Source: CAYVQF01 sp964454015 (GTDB taxonomy: Bacteria; Myxococcota_A; Bradymonadia; UBA4248). Taken from it: a stretch of DNA of 64,000 nt. The first letter of the stretch is position 1. Each line of letters begins with the position of its first letter. The position numbers were made by a program, and so were the translations under genes. Shown here in pieces: positions 1 to 7,781 of this stretch. Location of the stretch: positions 53,077 to 117,076 of the forward strand of contig CAYVQF010000009.1 of the NCBI GenBank assembly GCA_964454015.1, in the 5' to 3' direction. The notes beneath the pieces were generated by a model, which saw nothing but the letters and a program-made list of their open reading frames with translations, did no database searches and was not told the DNA's origin.

Positions 1-2
1 CG

Positions 3-1025
3 TCGGATGGCCCCCAGCGGTACGCCTTCGTGTCCCAGGATCTGTCCCTGGTTTGGTTTGCTTTGGGGGGAGCCTATCGGGTTGGAGATTGGCGTTTTGG
101 CCTGGCGGTGCAGATGGGACGCCTGGACATGGCCTACACCCTGACTTTGGATGCCAATCTCAACGCGATGCAGGATGTCATCAGCCGCGATTACCGCGGC
201 GAGAGTAGCCCCTACTACACCCAGGCGATGGATGTGCCTGTGGCTTTGAATGCTGGGGCTTGGGCGCCGGCGGCGGTGTTGGGCGTGGGGTGGGAGCCCT
301 GGCGCGAGCTGGGCCTGGCGCTGTCGGTGCAAACGGCTGCGCGCTTCGATCTCGAAGGGGAGGTGGCCTTGGACTTCTCGGGTTCGGCCATTCCGGGTCA
401 TCTGGCCCATTTGACCGACAACCGGGCGAGCGTGACCTACCATCACCCGTGGATTGTGCGCTTTGGTGCCCTGTGGCGGTACTTCTGCGGGGACGCATCG
501 TGTTTGGACGTCGAAGTGAACCTGGTGTACGAGTCCTGGTCGTTGAACGACGTGTGGTCTGTCGATCTTCCTGGTTCGCTGGGGGGCGGCGGCGATGCCA
601 TCGGGCGCATTCCTCTGCCCAAGCACTGGCAGGACGTGTGGAGTTTGCGACTGGGCGGCGAGCTGCGCCCTCTGCCGTGGCTGAGCGCGCGCGCCGGCGG
701 CTATCTGGAGCGCGGGGCGGTACCGATGGAGACGACCAATTTGGACACCCTCTCGCACCACCGGGCGGCGCTGACCGTCGGCGCTTCGCTGCACTTACCC
801 GCCGATTTCGATATCCATTTGGGCTATGGGCATGTTTTTCAGGCGCCACGGGAGGTGAGGCGCTCGCTGATCCGGACCCACATACCCACGTCGAGCTGTG
901 GTTATCCCTACGATGATGCAGCGGCCTGCCCCGTTCTAGGTGAGGGGCCAGGAGAGCCTGTTGGCGCTGGACGCTACGAGAGCGCCTATGACCTGTGGAG
1001 TCTTGCCTTGGGCTATCGCTACTGA
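3..1025 (+). CDS. FadL/OmpP1-type outer-membrane transport protein, C-terminal part
   Basis: The reading frame is open to the left edge, so the 5' part, including the signal peptide, lies outside the window. The visible 340 residues alternate short amphipathic strands as in a beta-barrel. They carry FadL-family landmarks: a conserved P-x-x-W-x-D-x-W-x-x-x-x-G segment (PLPKHWQDVWSLRLGGE) followed by an arginine-rich strand pair and an HRAALTVGASLHL strand. The protein ends in an aromatic residue (GYRY), the usual BAM signal of outer-membrane barrels. FadL proteins take up long-chain fatty acids or other hydrophobic molecules. The substrate cannot be read from the sequence. A cysteine pair late in the protein (SSCGYPYDDAAACP) may form an extracellular disulfide. 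Family confidence is good, substrate unknown. Confidence 0.75.
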   Translation, partial: SDGPQRYAFVSQDLSLVWFALGGAYRVGDWRFGLAVQMGRLDMAYTLTLDANLNAMQDVISRDYRGESSPYYTQAMDVPVALNAGAWAPAAVLGVGWEPWRELGLALSVQTAARFDLEGEVALDFSGSAIPGHLAHLTDNRASVTYHHPWIVRFGALWRYFCGDASCLDVEVNLVYESWSLNDVWSVDLPGSLGGGGDAIGRIPLPKHWQDVWSLRLGGELRPLPWLSARAGGYLERGAVPMETTNLDTLSHHRAALTVGASLHLPADFDIHLGYGHVFQAPREVRRSLIRTHIPTSSCGYPYDDAAACPVLGEGPGEPVGAGRYESAYDLWSLALGYRY

Positions 1026-1045
1026 GGGTCAATTCCTTTGGGGAC

Positions 1046-1094
1046 GATTGTCGGGACAATCTTAGTTGACAAGGCGGCAGGTGATCCTTATTCT
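1046..1094 (+). promoter_or_regulatory. Promoter of the rpsP operon with adjoining inverted repeat
   Basis: A perfect -35 box TTGACA (1066-1071) is followed after 17 bases by TATTCT (1089-1094), a 4/6 match to the sigma-70 -10 box. Directly upstream lies a perfect 7-bp inverted repeat (GATTGTC, 2-base spacer, GACAATC; 1046-1061). It ends 4 bases before the -35 box and could be an operator, or a weak hairpin ending the upstream gene. The start point would be near 1101, giving a leader of about 105 bases before rpsP. Confidence 0.65.
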
Positions 1095-1205
1095 CGCGCA
1101 GCTTTTGAGTGGTGGCTTTCGTGGCGCTGCATTGCGCGCCGTGAGCCAAAGCGAAGGCGTAGGAAACGGGTTTACCCGATTTGTTCATGGGATATCGGAG
1201 GAAAG

Positions 1206-1457
1206 ATGGCGGTCAGGCTTCGACTTCAACGGCACGGGACGAGGAATCGTCCTTTCTATCGTGTGGTGGCTGCTGATCAGCGCTGCATGCGCGATGGGCG
1301 ATTTTTGGAAGTTCTTGGGACATATGACCCAGTCAAGCAACCGCACCTCGTGAAGATCGATCTGGAGCGGGTGGATTACTGGGTTTCGACGGGCGCGCAG
1401 ATGAGCGACACCGTGCGTTCATTGGTGGATCAGCTTCGGGAAAGTGCTTCGGCGTAG
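1206..1457 (+). CDS. rpsP: Small ribosomal subunit protein S16
   Basis: An 83-residue protein of normal S16 length. It begins MAVRLRLQRHGTRNRPFYRVV, with the family core R-x-x-x-G-x-K/R-x-x-P-x-Y-R-x-V, and continues with the conserved F-x-E-x-x-G-x-Y-x-P segment (FLEVLGTYDP). S16 binds the 5' domain of 16S rRNA and helps assemble the 30S body. The ATG at 1206 has a strong Shine-Dalgarno (GGAGGAAAG) just upstream and leaves the family-typical N-terminus. It is the first gene of the rpsP-khpA-rimM-trmD-rplS operon, a conserved bacterial arrangement. Confidence 0.97.
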   Translation: MAVRLRLQRHGTRNRPFYRVVAADQRCMRDGRFLEVLGTYDPVKQPHLVKIDLERVDYWVSTGAQMSDTVRSLVDQLRESASA

Positions 1458-1510
1458 TTCTGCGTTGTAAGTGTTTTTTCGCGGCCAAATCGACGCATGG
1501 GAGTGGGTGC

Positions 1511-1741
1511 ATGAGGGAACTCGTCGAATACATTGCCAAATCTCTGGTGGACAGCCCCGATGCGGTTCAGGTGACTGAGGTGAAAGGGGCCCAGACTTCC
1601 GTGCTCGAGCTCAAGGTTGCCAAAGACGACTTGGGCAAGATCATTGGAAAACAAGGCCGCACGGCCCATGCGCTGCGAACCATCGTCAACGCTGCATCTA
1701 CGAAATTGCGCCAGCGGGTGGTGCTCGAGATCATCGAGTAA
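1511..1741 (+). CDS. khpA: KhpA family KH-domain RNA-binding protein
   Basis: A 76-residue single KH domain with the canonical GxxG loop (GKIIGKQG, near residue 45) between two helices. It is the usual size of KhpA/YlqC, which sits between rpsP and rimM in many bacteria, as here. In Gram-positive bacteria KhpA pairs with KhpB/Jag and binds many RNAs, affecting cell division and elongation. No KhpB is visible in the window. The start ATG at 1511 lies 53 bases after rpsP, in the same operon. Confidence 0.93.
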   Translation: MRELVEYIAKSLVDSPDAVQVTEVKGAQTSVLELKVAKDDLGKIIGKQGRTAHALRTIVNAASTKLRQRVVLEIIE

Positions 1742-1785
1742 GGCATCCAGCGAGATGCGCACGTCTTGGGGCATGGGTGGGGCAG

Positions 1786-2352
1786 ATGCTTATTCTGGAC
1801 CAGAGATGGATGCGCGTGGGCAAAGTGGGGAGAGCGCAGGGGATTAGAGGGGAGGTGCGCGTTTTCCCTGATGATCCTGCGTCGCAGAGTCTCGCTCTGG
1901 TGTCGCGGGTCCTCTTTGCCGATGACACCGAGAGCAGGGGCTTTACGCTGACGCAAGCGCAACAGCGTGGCCGCTTCTGGGCTTTGTCACTGCAGGAGCT
2001 CGGCAACCGTGAGGACGCCGCGCGTTGGACACAGGCCATCTGTTATGTTTGGCGCGACGACCTGCCCTCCTTGACCGACGATGACATCTACGTGGCCGAT
2101 CTTTTGGGGATGCGGCTGGAGGACGAGGCCGGTCAAGGCCTCGGCGTGGTCAGCGATTCTTTTGACAACGGGGCCCAGGAGGTCTTGGTCTATCGCACTG
2201 ATGACGGGACCGAGGTCATGATTCCCTTTGTGGATGCCTTCGTCGTGCGGGTCGATAGGGGGTCGCGAGTCCTCTTCGTCGACGGCGAGATGTGTCGCCA
2301 AGCCGAAGCGGTGGTGCGGGAACAGGTGAGCGCGCCCAAAGGCACGCGCTGA
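1786..2352 (+). CDS. rimM: Ribosome maturation factor RimM
   Basis: RimM binds S19 in the maturing 30S head and helps process 16S rRNA. The N-terminal barrel has the family signature VGKVGRAQGIRGEVRV near residue 10. The C-terminal half is a PRC barrel (D-D-I-Y-V-A-D-L-L-G-M onward, ending in a V-M-I-P-F-V-D-A-F-V segment). The start is uncertain. ATG at 1786 follows a G-rich Shine-Dalgarno-like stretch and is chosen here. GTG at 1777 and ATG at 1810 are in frame, and 1810 would give the shortest, most family-like N-terminus. Length about 188 residues, slightly above the usual 170-180. Confidence 0.93.
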   Translation: MLILDQRWMRVGKVGRAQGIRGEVRVFPDDPASQSLALVSRVLFADDTESRGFTLTQAQQRGRFWALSLQELGNREDAARWTQAICYVWRDDLPSLTDDDIYVADLLGMRLEDEAGQGLGVVSDSFDNGAQEVLVYRTDDGTEVMIPFVDAFVVRVDRGSRVLFVDGEMCRQAEAVVREQVSAPKGTR

Positions 2353-2368
2353 GAACTGAGACGAGGCT

Positions 2369-3208
2369 ATGGATCTGCAAGGACATGAGGGGGCAGAACG
2401 CTGGCAGTGTCACGTGTTGACCCTGTTCCCAGACTTTTTTCAGACCCCGCTAGAGGCCTCGATTCTCGGCCGCGGCCAGGAGGCCGGTCATTTTTCCGTG
2501 CACCTGCACCAGATCCGGGCATTTTCCACGGACCGTCACGGTACGGCTGACGATTCGCCTTATGGCGGCGGCGCGGGGATGGTCATGAAGGCCGAGCCGT
2601 TGGTTGCGGCCATCGAGCATGTCATGGCCCAGTGCCCTGCGATACACCGGGTGTTGCTGACCCCGCAGGGCCAGCCATTTTGCCAAGCCACGGCGCGGCG
2701 ACTCGCCACTTTGCCCGCCTTGGCCTTGATCTGTGGGCGATACGAAGGCGTGGATGAGCGGGTGCGGGAGGCCTTCGTCGATGAAGAGCTCTCCATCGGC
2801 GACTATGTGTTGACCGGTGGTGAAGTTGCCGCCATGGTGGTGATCGACGCGGTGACGCGCTTGCTGCCTGGGGTGTTGGGCAATGCGGCGTCGACGCAAG
2901 AAGAGAGCTTTGGTCTCGAGGGCTTGTTGGAGTATCCCCAGTACACCCGACCGGCGCTTTTTCGCGGCATGGCGGTGCCAGACATTTTGCGCTCGGGAGA
3001 CCACGGTGCCGTGCGCCGCTGGCGTCGCCAGCAGGCGCTGGCACGGACGCTGAGGCGGCGCCCAGACCTGCTGCTCGGCGCGGCGCTGACACGGGAGGAC
3101 GAATCTTGGCTCGCTGAGCAAGATAGAGAAGTATGGGAAAAGTTGAGGGATAATCGCGAGCGCATGCTTGCTGCGGCGTCCCTGGAGGGCGGCGGCGACA
3201 AAAAATAG
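2369..3208 (+). CDS. trmD: tRNA (guanine-37-N1)-methyltransferase
   Basis: TrmD methylates N1 of G37 next to the anticodon of tRNAs reading CUN, CCN and CGG codons, preventing +1 frameshifts. All SPOUT-knot landmarks are present: DDSPYGGGAGM (61-71), LTPQG (97-101), CGRYEGVDERV (122-132), SIGDYVLTGGE (142-152), EYPQYTRP (188-195) and the catalytic LRSGDH (207-212). The 279-residue length is typical. The N-terminus has about 11 residues more than E. coli TrmD before the first strand (VLTLFPDFF). It lies 16 bases after rimM, in the same operon. Confidence 0.96.
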   Translation: MDLQGHEGAERWQCHVLTLFPDFFQTPLEASILGRGQEAGHFSVHLHQIRAFSTDRHGTADDSPYGGGAGMVMKAEPLVAAIEHVMAQCPAIHRVLLTPQGQPFCQATARRLATLPALALICGRYEGVDERVREAFVDEELSIGDYVLTGGEVAAMVVIDAVTRLLPGVLGNAASTQEESFGLEGLLEYPQYTRPALFRGMAVPDILRSGDHGAVRRWRRQQALARTLRRRPDLLLGAALTREDESWLAEQDREVWEKLRDNRERMLAAASLEGGGDKK

Positions 3209-3273
3209 ATTGACAGCGGGAGGCTTTCGCAGCTAAAGGAAGCCGGCTGGTTTTTGGGAAGAGGAGAACCAAG

Positions 3274-3654
3274 ATGAACGCGCAAATGATTGACATGCTT
3301 GAAAAACGCCAGATGCGGAACGACCTGCCAGAGTTCAGGCCTGGTGACACGGTCCGCGTCCATGTCAATATCAAGGAAGGCGACAAGGAGCGGGTCCAGG
3401 TTTTCGAAGGGGTGGTCATCGGTCGTTCCGGTGGCGGCCTGCGGGAGACCTTCATGGTCCGCAAGATTTCTTATGGTGTTGGCGTCGAGCGCGTCTTCCC
3501 GGTGCATTCACCCAAGATCGCCAAGATCGAGGTGATGACCTTTGGTCGGGTGCGTCGGGCCAAGCTCTACTATTTGCGCGCCCTGCGCGGCAAAGCGGCG
3601 CGGATCAAGACGGTGCGCGAACGCAAAGCCATGGTGCCCGTATCCGGCGAATAG
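3274..3654 (+). CDS. rplS: Large ribosomal subunit protein L19
   Basis: L19 lies at the 30S-50S interface and forms bridges to 16S rRNA. The 126-residue protein has the family core F-R-P-G-D-T-V-R-V-H-V-x-I-x-E-G and the segment E-R-V-Q-V-F-E-G-V-V-I. The conserved R-V-R-R-A-K-L-Y-Y-L-R C-terminal motif is followed by a basic tail. ATG at 3274 has a GAGGAGAACC Shine-Dalgarno. It is the last gene of the rpsP operon and is followed by a clear intrinsic terminator. Confidence 0.97.
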   Translation: MNAQMIDMLEKRQMRNDLPEFRPGDTVRVHVNIKEGDKERVQVFEGVVIGRSGGGLRETFMVRKISYGVGVERVFPVHSPKIAKIEVMTFGRVRRAKLYYLRALRGKAARIKTVRERKAMVPVSGE

Positions 3655-3685
3655 TCCTGCTGATGCCAACCACGGTCAAGCACTG

Positions 3686-3712
3686 AGGGCGCTCTATTGG
3701 AGCGCCCTTTTT
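3686..3712 (+). terminator. Intrinsic terminator after rplS
   Basis: A perfect 9-bp stem (AGGGCGCTC, 3686-3694; GAGCGCCCT, 3700-3708) with a 5-base loop is followed by a run of five T. It ends the rpsP operon. Between here and the next gene (3943) no convincing gene was found. Confidence 0.9.
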
Positions 3713-3861
3713 GTGCTCGATCCGGGTGCCGAGCGCAGAGCTAGGCGTGGGCGGTGAGCACCTTGCCTGGGAAGGTGACGGGGGGGCCCTGTTGGCTGCC
3801 GGTGACGAGGCGTGTGCTGCTAGTCCCTTTCCGGGCGGGGGTGAACTGAAAGGGGGATCTT

Positions 3862-3889
3862 TTGCCACAGCCGCAACGTGGGGTAGTAT
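3862..3889 (+). promoter_or_regulatory. Candidate promoter for the SMC-like gene
   Basis: TTGCCA (3862-3867), a 16-base spacer and TAGTAT (3884-3889) give 4/6 and 4/6 matches to the sigma-70 boxes. The position, about 50 bases before the ATG at 3943, fits a promoter for the following gene. It is a pattern match only. Confidence 0.4.
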
Positions 3890-3942
3890 CACGCTGATGC
3901 TTTCCCACGTAGGCGCCTTAGAGCTGCCGTTAGGGTTGTGGT

Positions 3943-5664
3943 ATGCACTTTAAAGAGATCGTCATTCAGGGGCTTTTTGGGGTGGTGAAGGGGTTGCGCC
4001 TGCCGCTGAGCGCGGGGCTGTGCGAGCCATTGCTGCCGCCACCACTGGATGTGCCGAAGTTCCAGCGCATCATCGCTTTGGTGTTGTATCCCCAAGTGCT
4101 CGGGCCAGGGATCATTCAGCAACTCGATAGCAGCGTGCCTTATCCCATTCGCTTGGGGGCGGTGCTCGAGTCGGGGGGCCTGGAATACAAGTTGATGTGG
4201 GACTTCAAGGAGGATAGCCTCCAGGTCCTCAGTGAGTCTGGGGTGGTCCTTGCTTCCGGTCCTGAAGAGACGCAGTCACTGTGGGAGAAGGTGCTGGGGC
4301 TGGTGCCCTTCGACTACTTTTATCCCCTGCATTTCCACAGTTTTTTTCAAGACAGCAGCGCGGTCCTCGGTAGCGCTGAGGTACAGCGATTGGTCGAGGA
4401 ATACCGGCGCTCATTGTCCACTGAGGCGATAGAGAATCAAATCGTCAACGTCGAAGCCAAGTTGCGAGAGTTGCTGCAGGTCAAGAGCCCTGCCGTCAAG
4501 GTTGAGGCGGCTCTCGAGCGCTGCCATACGGCGCTCAAGGCTTTTGAAGCGTTGCCCGAGTTGAGTGATGATGAGCGACGCTTCGTCACGGCCTTCGATC
4601 GCCTTGACAAGACCCAGACGGGTGAGATCGAGGAGATGGAGCGGGTCCTGCGTGAGACCATGGCGCGGCGCGATCCCGAAGCCATGCGCAGTCTCTTTGC
4701 TAACCGTTGGTTTTGGCTGGGAGGAGGGCTAGGGGTCTTGTGCCTCGTCGCCGCCATAGTGTTCTTCCCCTTGGATGGGCGACTGCGGGCGCTCGCCCTG
4801 GGAGCCATCGTCGGTTTTGGTACCTCCGTGGGGGCACTGTGGCGGCATCTAGACCGACGGGCGTTGCGGGAGGAGCTGGACGCGAGGGTGGTGACGCTGG
4901 AGAGCCGCCTCAAGGAGGTGCAGAAGACCCAGGAACGAGAGCAGGGGCGAATGAAACGCATGCTCAAGCGTTTCGCGGCGCTCAGCGCCGAACAGATCAT
5001 CGAAGACGTGGACAAACGAAATGAGCTTCGGGACAAACGGGGCAAGCTCGAAGAGCGCCTCAAAGGTTACATCAACGACGCCGTCTTTATCCGCCAGCGC
5101 AAAGAGATCGCCGAAGTGAAAGCGGAGCTGGAGGAGATCAAAAAACGCCGCGCAGAGATGGGTGATTTCGTGATGCCTGCTTATGAGCTCCGCGGCGAGC
5201 TCGAGAAGCAAGGCGTCGCAGTGGACACCATCAGAGGAAGTGATGCCATTCCTGAAGCGGAGCTCATCGCGTTGGCCCGGGAGTTAAAGATGATTCCGCC
5301 TGACGCGACGGTGATCGCCCCCTTGCTCGAACCGTTGAACCGCATGATCCCGGCCGTCATTGGCCAGGCGCAGGCGCAGGTCGCGATTGAAAACAACGGC
5401 TTGGTGGTAACCCTCGACCGGACGCGTGCCACCCCGTTGAGCGCCATGGTGGCGCGGGAGCAGCTCCCGTGGCTGCGTGCCGTGGCGCTGGGGCTACTGG
5501 TCCAGCACCACAAGGAACGTACCCGGATCGGGGATCATGTCTCGCTCGTCGTCTTGGATGACCCGTGGGCAGGCATGCAACGTCAAGAGCGCGTGCGTTT
5601 CTACGGCTTGCTCAAAGATGTTGCCAAGTCTTTTCAGGTAGTTATTCCTAAGGTTGGGGAGTAA
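3943..5664 (+). CDS. Membrane-inserted degenerate SMC/YhaN-like protein lacking Walker A
   Basis: A 573-residue protein arranged like a small SMC/Rad50/YhaN ATPase. The N-terminal lobe begins FKEIVIQGLFGVVKGLRLPL (compare the first strands of SMC heads). Coiled-coil helices follow (about 155-250), then two adjacent membrane segments (about 257-276 and 281-300) and a second coiled coil (about 303-405). The C-terminal lobe has a signature-like PLSAMVAREQLPWLRAVALG (about 498-517) and a Walker B/D-loop-like VSLVVLDDPWAG (533-544). Where Walker A should stand, between the second strand and the helix FQRIIALVLYP, the sequence is LCEPLLPPPLDVPK, with no GxxGxGKS/T. It is therefore probably not a normal ATPase. 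The nearest described architecture is Bacillus YhaN, which also has membrane segments inside its coiled coil. Function unknown. The next gene is a metallophosphoesterase. Confidence 0.6.
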   Translation: MHFKEIVIQGLFGVVKGLRLPLSAGLCEPLLPPPLDVPKFQRIIALVLYPQVLGPGIIQQLDSSVPYPIRLGAVLESGGLEYKLMWDFKEDSLQVLSESGVVLASGPEETQSLWEKVLGLVPFDYFYPLHFHSFFQDSSAVLGSAEVQRLVEEYRRSLSTEAIENQIVNVEAKLRELLQVKSPAVKVEAALERCHTALKAFEALPELSDDERRFVTAFDRLDKTQTGEIEEMERVLRETMARRDPEAMRSLFANRWFWLGGGLGVLCLVAAIVFFPLDGRLRALALGAIVGFGTSVGALWRHLDRRALREELDARVVTLESRLKEVQKTQEREQGRMKRMLKRFAALSAEQIIEDVDKRNELRDKRGKLEERLKGYINDAVFIRQRKEIAEVKAELEEIKKRRAEMGDFVMPAYELRGELEKQGVAVDTIRGSDAIPEAELIALARELKMIPPDATVIAPLLEPLNRMIPAVIGQAQAQVAIENNGLVVTLDRTRATPLSAMVAREQLPWLRAVALGLLVQHHKERTRIGDHVSLVVLDDPWAGMQRQERVRFYGLLKDVAKSFQVVIPKVGE

Positions 5665-5765
5665 CGGGAAAGAAAATTGAGGGAATCCATGCGCATGCCG
5701 ACTCTGAGCTAGCGTCGTGTCTGCACCTTTGGTAAATTGCGCCTGACCGGTGCCGGGAGTGAAGC

Positions 5766-6503
5766 ATGCGAATCGGGATCTTCTCAGATATTCACAGCAA
5801 TCAGGAAGCCCTCAGGGCCGTCATCGCCAATTTCGAGTTGAATCCCTGCGATCGCTACGTGTGCTTGGGGGACGTCGTGGGCTATGGCGCCGATCCCGAT
5901 CCGTGCTGCACCATGGTTCGCAACTTCGCCCACAAGACCATCCTCGGCAACCACGACGCGGCCGTCTGTGGGCGGATGAACTACGCTTACTACTACGACG
6001 CTGCCCGCAATGCCCTGGATTGGCATGCAGAGTTGTTGAGTAAGGAGAACATGGAGTGGCTGCGCAAGCTTCCCTACATCGAAGTCGATGAGGATCATGA
6101 CCTGGCGTTTTGCCATGGTTCGCCCATTTCGATGCAGGACTTCGACTACGTGTTCTCAATCGAACAGGCCAACCAATTGGTCGAACACTACGATGACTTG
6201 GCTCAGGTGACCTTCATTGGGCACTCCCATCTGACGAAGTCCTTTGCCTTGACCTGGGAAGGTGCGGAAGACGTCTCGGCGCCCGTGATTCATGTCAAGG
6301 CTGACCGGAAGTACATCGTCACCGTAGGTAGCGTCGGTCAGCCGCGAGATTACGACAATCGATCCTGCTGTGCGGTCTTCGATACGGAGACGGCGCGCTT
6401 GGAGTACATTCGCCTGGACTACGAGGTCGAGGCGGCGGCCAAGAAGATCTTCGATTCGCGTCTGGCCAGTAATTTTGGCAAGCGACTCTTTTTGGGCATT
6501 TGA
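5766..6503 (+). CDS. Calcineurin-like metallophosphoesterase (YfcE/MJ0936-type)
   Basis: A 245-residue binuclear metallophosphatase. The five family motifs are visible: FSDIHSN (D8, H10), GDVVGYG (D36), GNHD (N62, H63), CHGSP (H117) and GHSH (H153, H155). The size and the YGADPDPC segment after motif 2 place it with the YfcE/MJ0936-type phosphodiesterases, which act on phosphodiester substrates in vitro. The physiological substrate is not predictable. It has no signal peptide, so it is probably cytoplasmic. It starts 101 bases after the SMC-like gene on the same strand. SMC/SbcC-like proteins are often paired with metallophosphoesterases, though the usual partners are SbcD-like, a different subfamily. 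Confidence 0.85.
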   Translation: MRIGIFSDIHSNQEALRAVIANFELNPCDRYVCLGDVVGYGADPDPCCTMVRNFAHKTILGNHDAAVCGRMNYAYYYDAARNALDWHAELLSKENMEWLRKLPYIEVDEDHDLAFCHGSPISMQDFDYVFSIEQANQLVEHYDDLAQVTFIGHSHLTKSFALTWEGAEDVSAPVIHVKADRKYIVTVGSVGQPRDYDNRSCCAVFDTETARLEYIRLDYEVEAAAKKIFDSRLASNFGKRLFLGI

Positions 6504-6514
6504 GAACGCCGGCG

Positions 6515-6985
6515 TTAGCCGTCCTCACCCCTGGCGAGTTGCTCGCGACCCTTGCGGGTGAGTTCCGACCACAGGGATTTGCCTGTGCCCACCATCGGGC
6601 CGAGGAGCTCACGGTGCTCGCGGCTGAGGTAGATACGGCGCAGGCGGATGCCATCGAGAAAACGACTCAAGGGCGATGCAGAGAAGGTTGGGTGGTCCAC
6701 GACATAGACCTTGTTGTAGATCTCGTGCGTGACATAGACCCACACATAGGCTTGACTCTCGCTGAGGTCTGCTGGGGCTGCCGGCTCGACGCTGGACAAC
6801 ACGGGCGAAACCACCGTCGGGGCTGGTTCCTGAGAGGCCATGATGATGTCCAAGAGACGCTTCAGGATGTCGCGCCGAACCGTGTCATAGGTCTCCATGA
6901 CAAATTCGGGATCGCCTTCGAGTTCCAGGGAGAACTGGGGCGACTCGATGCGTAAAAGATTTTTCTTTTCGTCAGCTTTGCTCAA
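6515..6985 (-). CDS. Uncharacterised protein, 156 residues
   Basis: No family recognised. The N-terminal third is charged (KADEKKNLLRIESPQFSLELEGDPEFVME) and ends in a helix around DTVRRDILKRLLDIIM. A Pro/Ala-rich linker follows. The C-terminal half is aromatic and looks folded (VWVYVTHEIYNKVYVVD), then basic helices that include RRIYLSREHRELLGPM. The TTG at 6985 is chosen because GAGGGCGG stands just before it. Another in-frame TTG at 7024 would add 13 residues but lacks a ribosome-binding site. No membrane segment or signal peptide. It converges with the metallophosphoesterase and lies downstream of rnhB on the same strand. Confidence 0.6.
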   Translation of the reverse strand: MSKADEKKNLLRIESPQFSLELEGDPEFVMETYDTVRRDILKRLLDIIMASQEPAPTVVSPVLSSVEPAAPADLSESQAYVWVYVTHEIYNKVYVVDHPTFSASPLSRFLDGIRLRRIYLSREHRELLGPMVGTGKSLWSELTRKGREQLARGEDG

Positions 6986-7100
6986 GTGCCGCCCTCGAAA
7001 TCGCGCCGAAGTCCGATCTCTCAACGGCCCGAATTATGGCAGCGCATGCCCAATGGGTCAAGGACCGCTGTGGTTGCCGCCGCAATGCCGAGGCGGCGCG

Positions 7101-7781
7101 CTAAGGCTGCTCTACCCCGCGAAAGCTCAGACGATGCACCGGCGTAGGCCCTAGACGCCGTAGTGCCGCGCGATGCTGGGCCGTTGGGTAACCTTTGTGG
7201 GTGGCGAAGCCGTAGCCTGGATACTGGGCGTCGAGGAGATGCATGATGCGGTCGCGGCTGACTTTGGCCAGAATCGATGCTCCGGCGATGGCCCAGGCGC
7301 GGGCATCACCTTTGACGATGGGCTGCTGAAAAACCGAGCGGCAGGTGTGCACCCGGTGCCCAAGGGCACAGTTGCCATCGATGAGCAGGCGGGTGGCCAA
7401 AATGGACTGGGAGCAAAGGGCCTTGAAGACCTGATCCGCGGCCTCGGCCATGGCTTGCAAGGAGGCCTCGAGGATGTTCACTTCATCGATGAACGCAGCG
7501 TCCTTGATCACCACGGCGTAGGCACGAGCCTCTTGGCATAGCTCGGCGAAGAGACGCTCGCGAACCTTCTCGGAGACCTTCTTCGAATCGTTCAAACCCG
7601 CAGGAATCCGCTCGGGATCGAGACACAGGGCTGCTGCCACGACGGGGCCAGCCAGGGGACCACGCCCGGCTTCATCTGCGCCAATGACCCAAGTGTGGCC
7701 CAAGGGGCGGAGCGCCTCTTCGATCTCACCGATGCGCGGTGGCTGTTGTGGCTCCAGTGGGAGAAGTGCACCTCTTCGCAT
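7101..7781 (-). CDS. rnhB: Ribonuclease HII
   Basis: Cleaves RNA in RNA-DNA hybrids and at single ribonucleotides in DNA. The 226-residue protein has the family motif GADEAGRGPLAGPVVAAA with catalytic D36 and E37, then L-N-D-S-K-K-V-S, the L-L-I-D-G-N segment with the third acidic residue, and A-S-I-L-A-K-V-x-R-D. The ATG at 7781 overlaps the stop of the upstream gene (TGATG) and is preceded by AGGAGGAGGGGG. It is the third gene of a - strand run prmC, ADP-ribosylglycohydrolase-like gene, rnhB. Confidence 0.95.
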   Translation of the reverse strand: MRRGALLPLEPQQPPRIGEIEEALRPLGHTWVIGADEAGRGPLAGPVVAAALCLDPERIPAGLNDSKKVSEKVRERLFAELCQEARAYAVVIKDAAFIDEVNILEASLQAMAEAADQVFKALCSQSILATRLLIDGNCALGHRVHTCRSVFQQPIVKGDARAWAIAGASILAKVSRDRIMHLLDAQYPGYGFATHKGYPTAQHRAALRRLGPTPVHRLSFRGVEQP

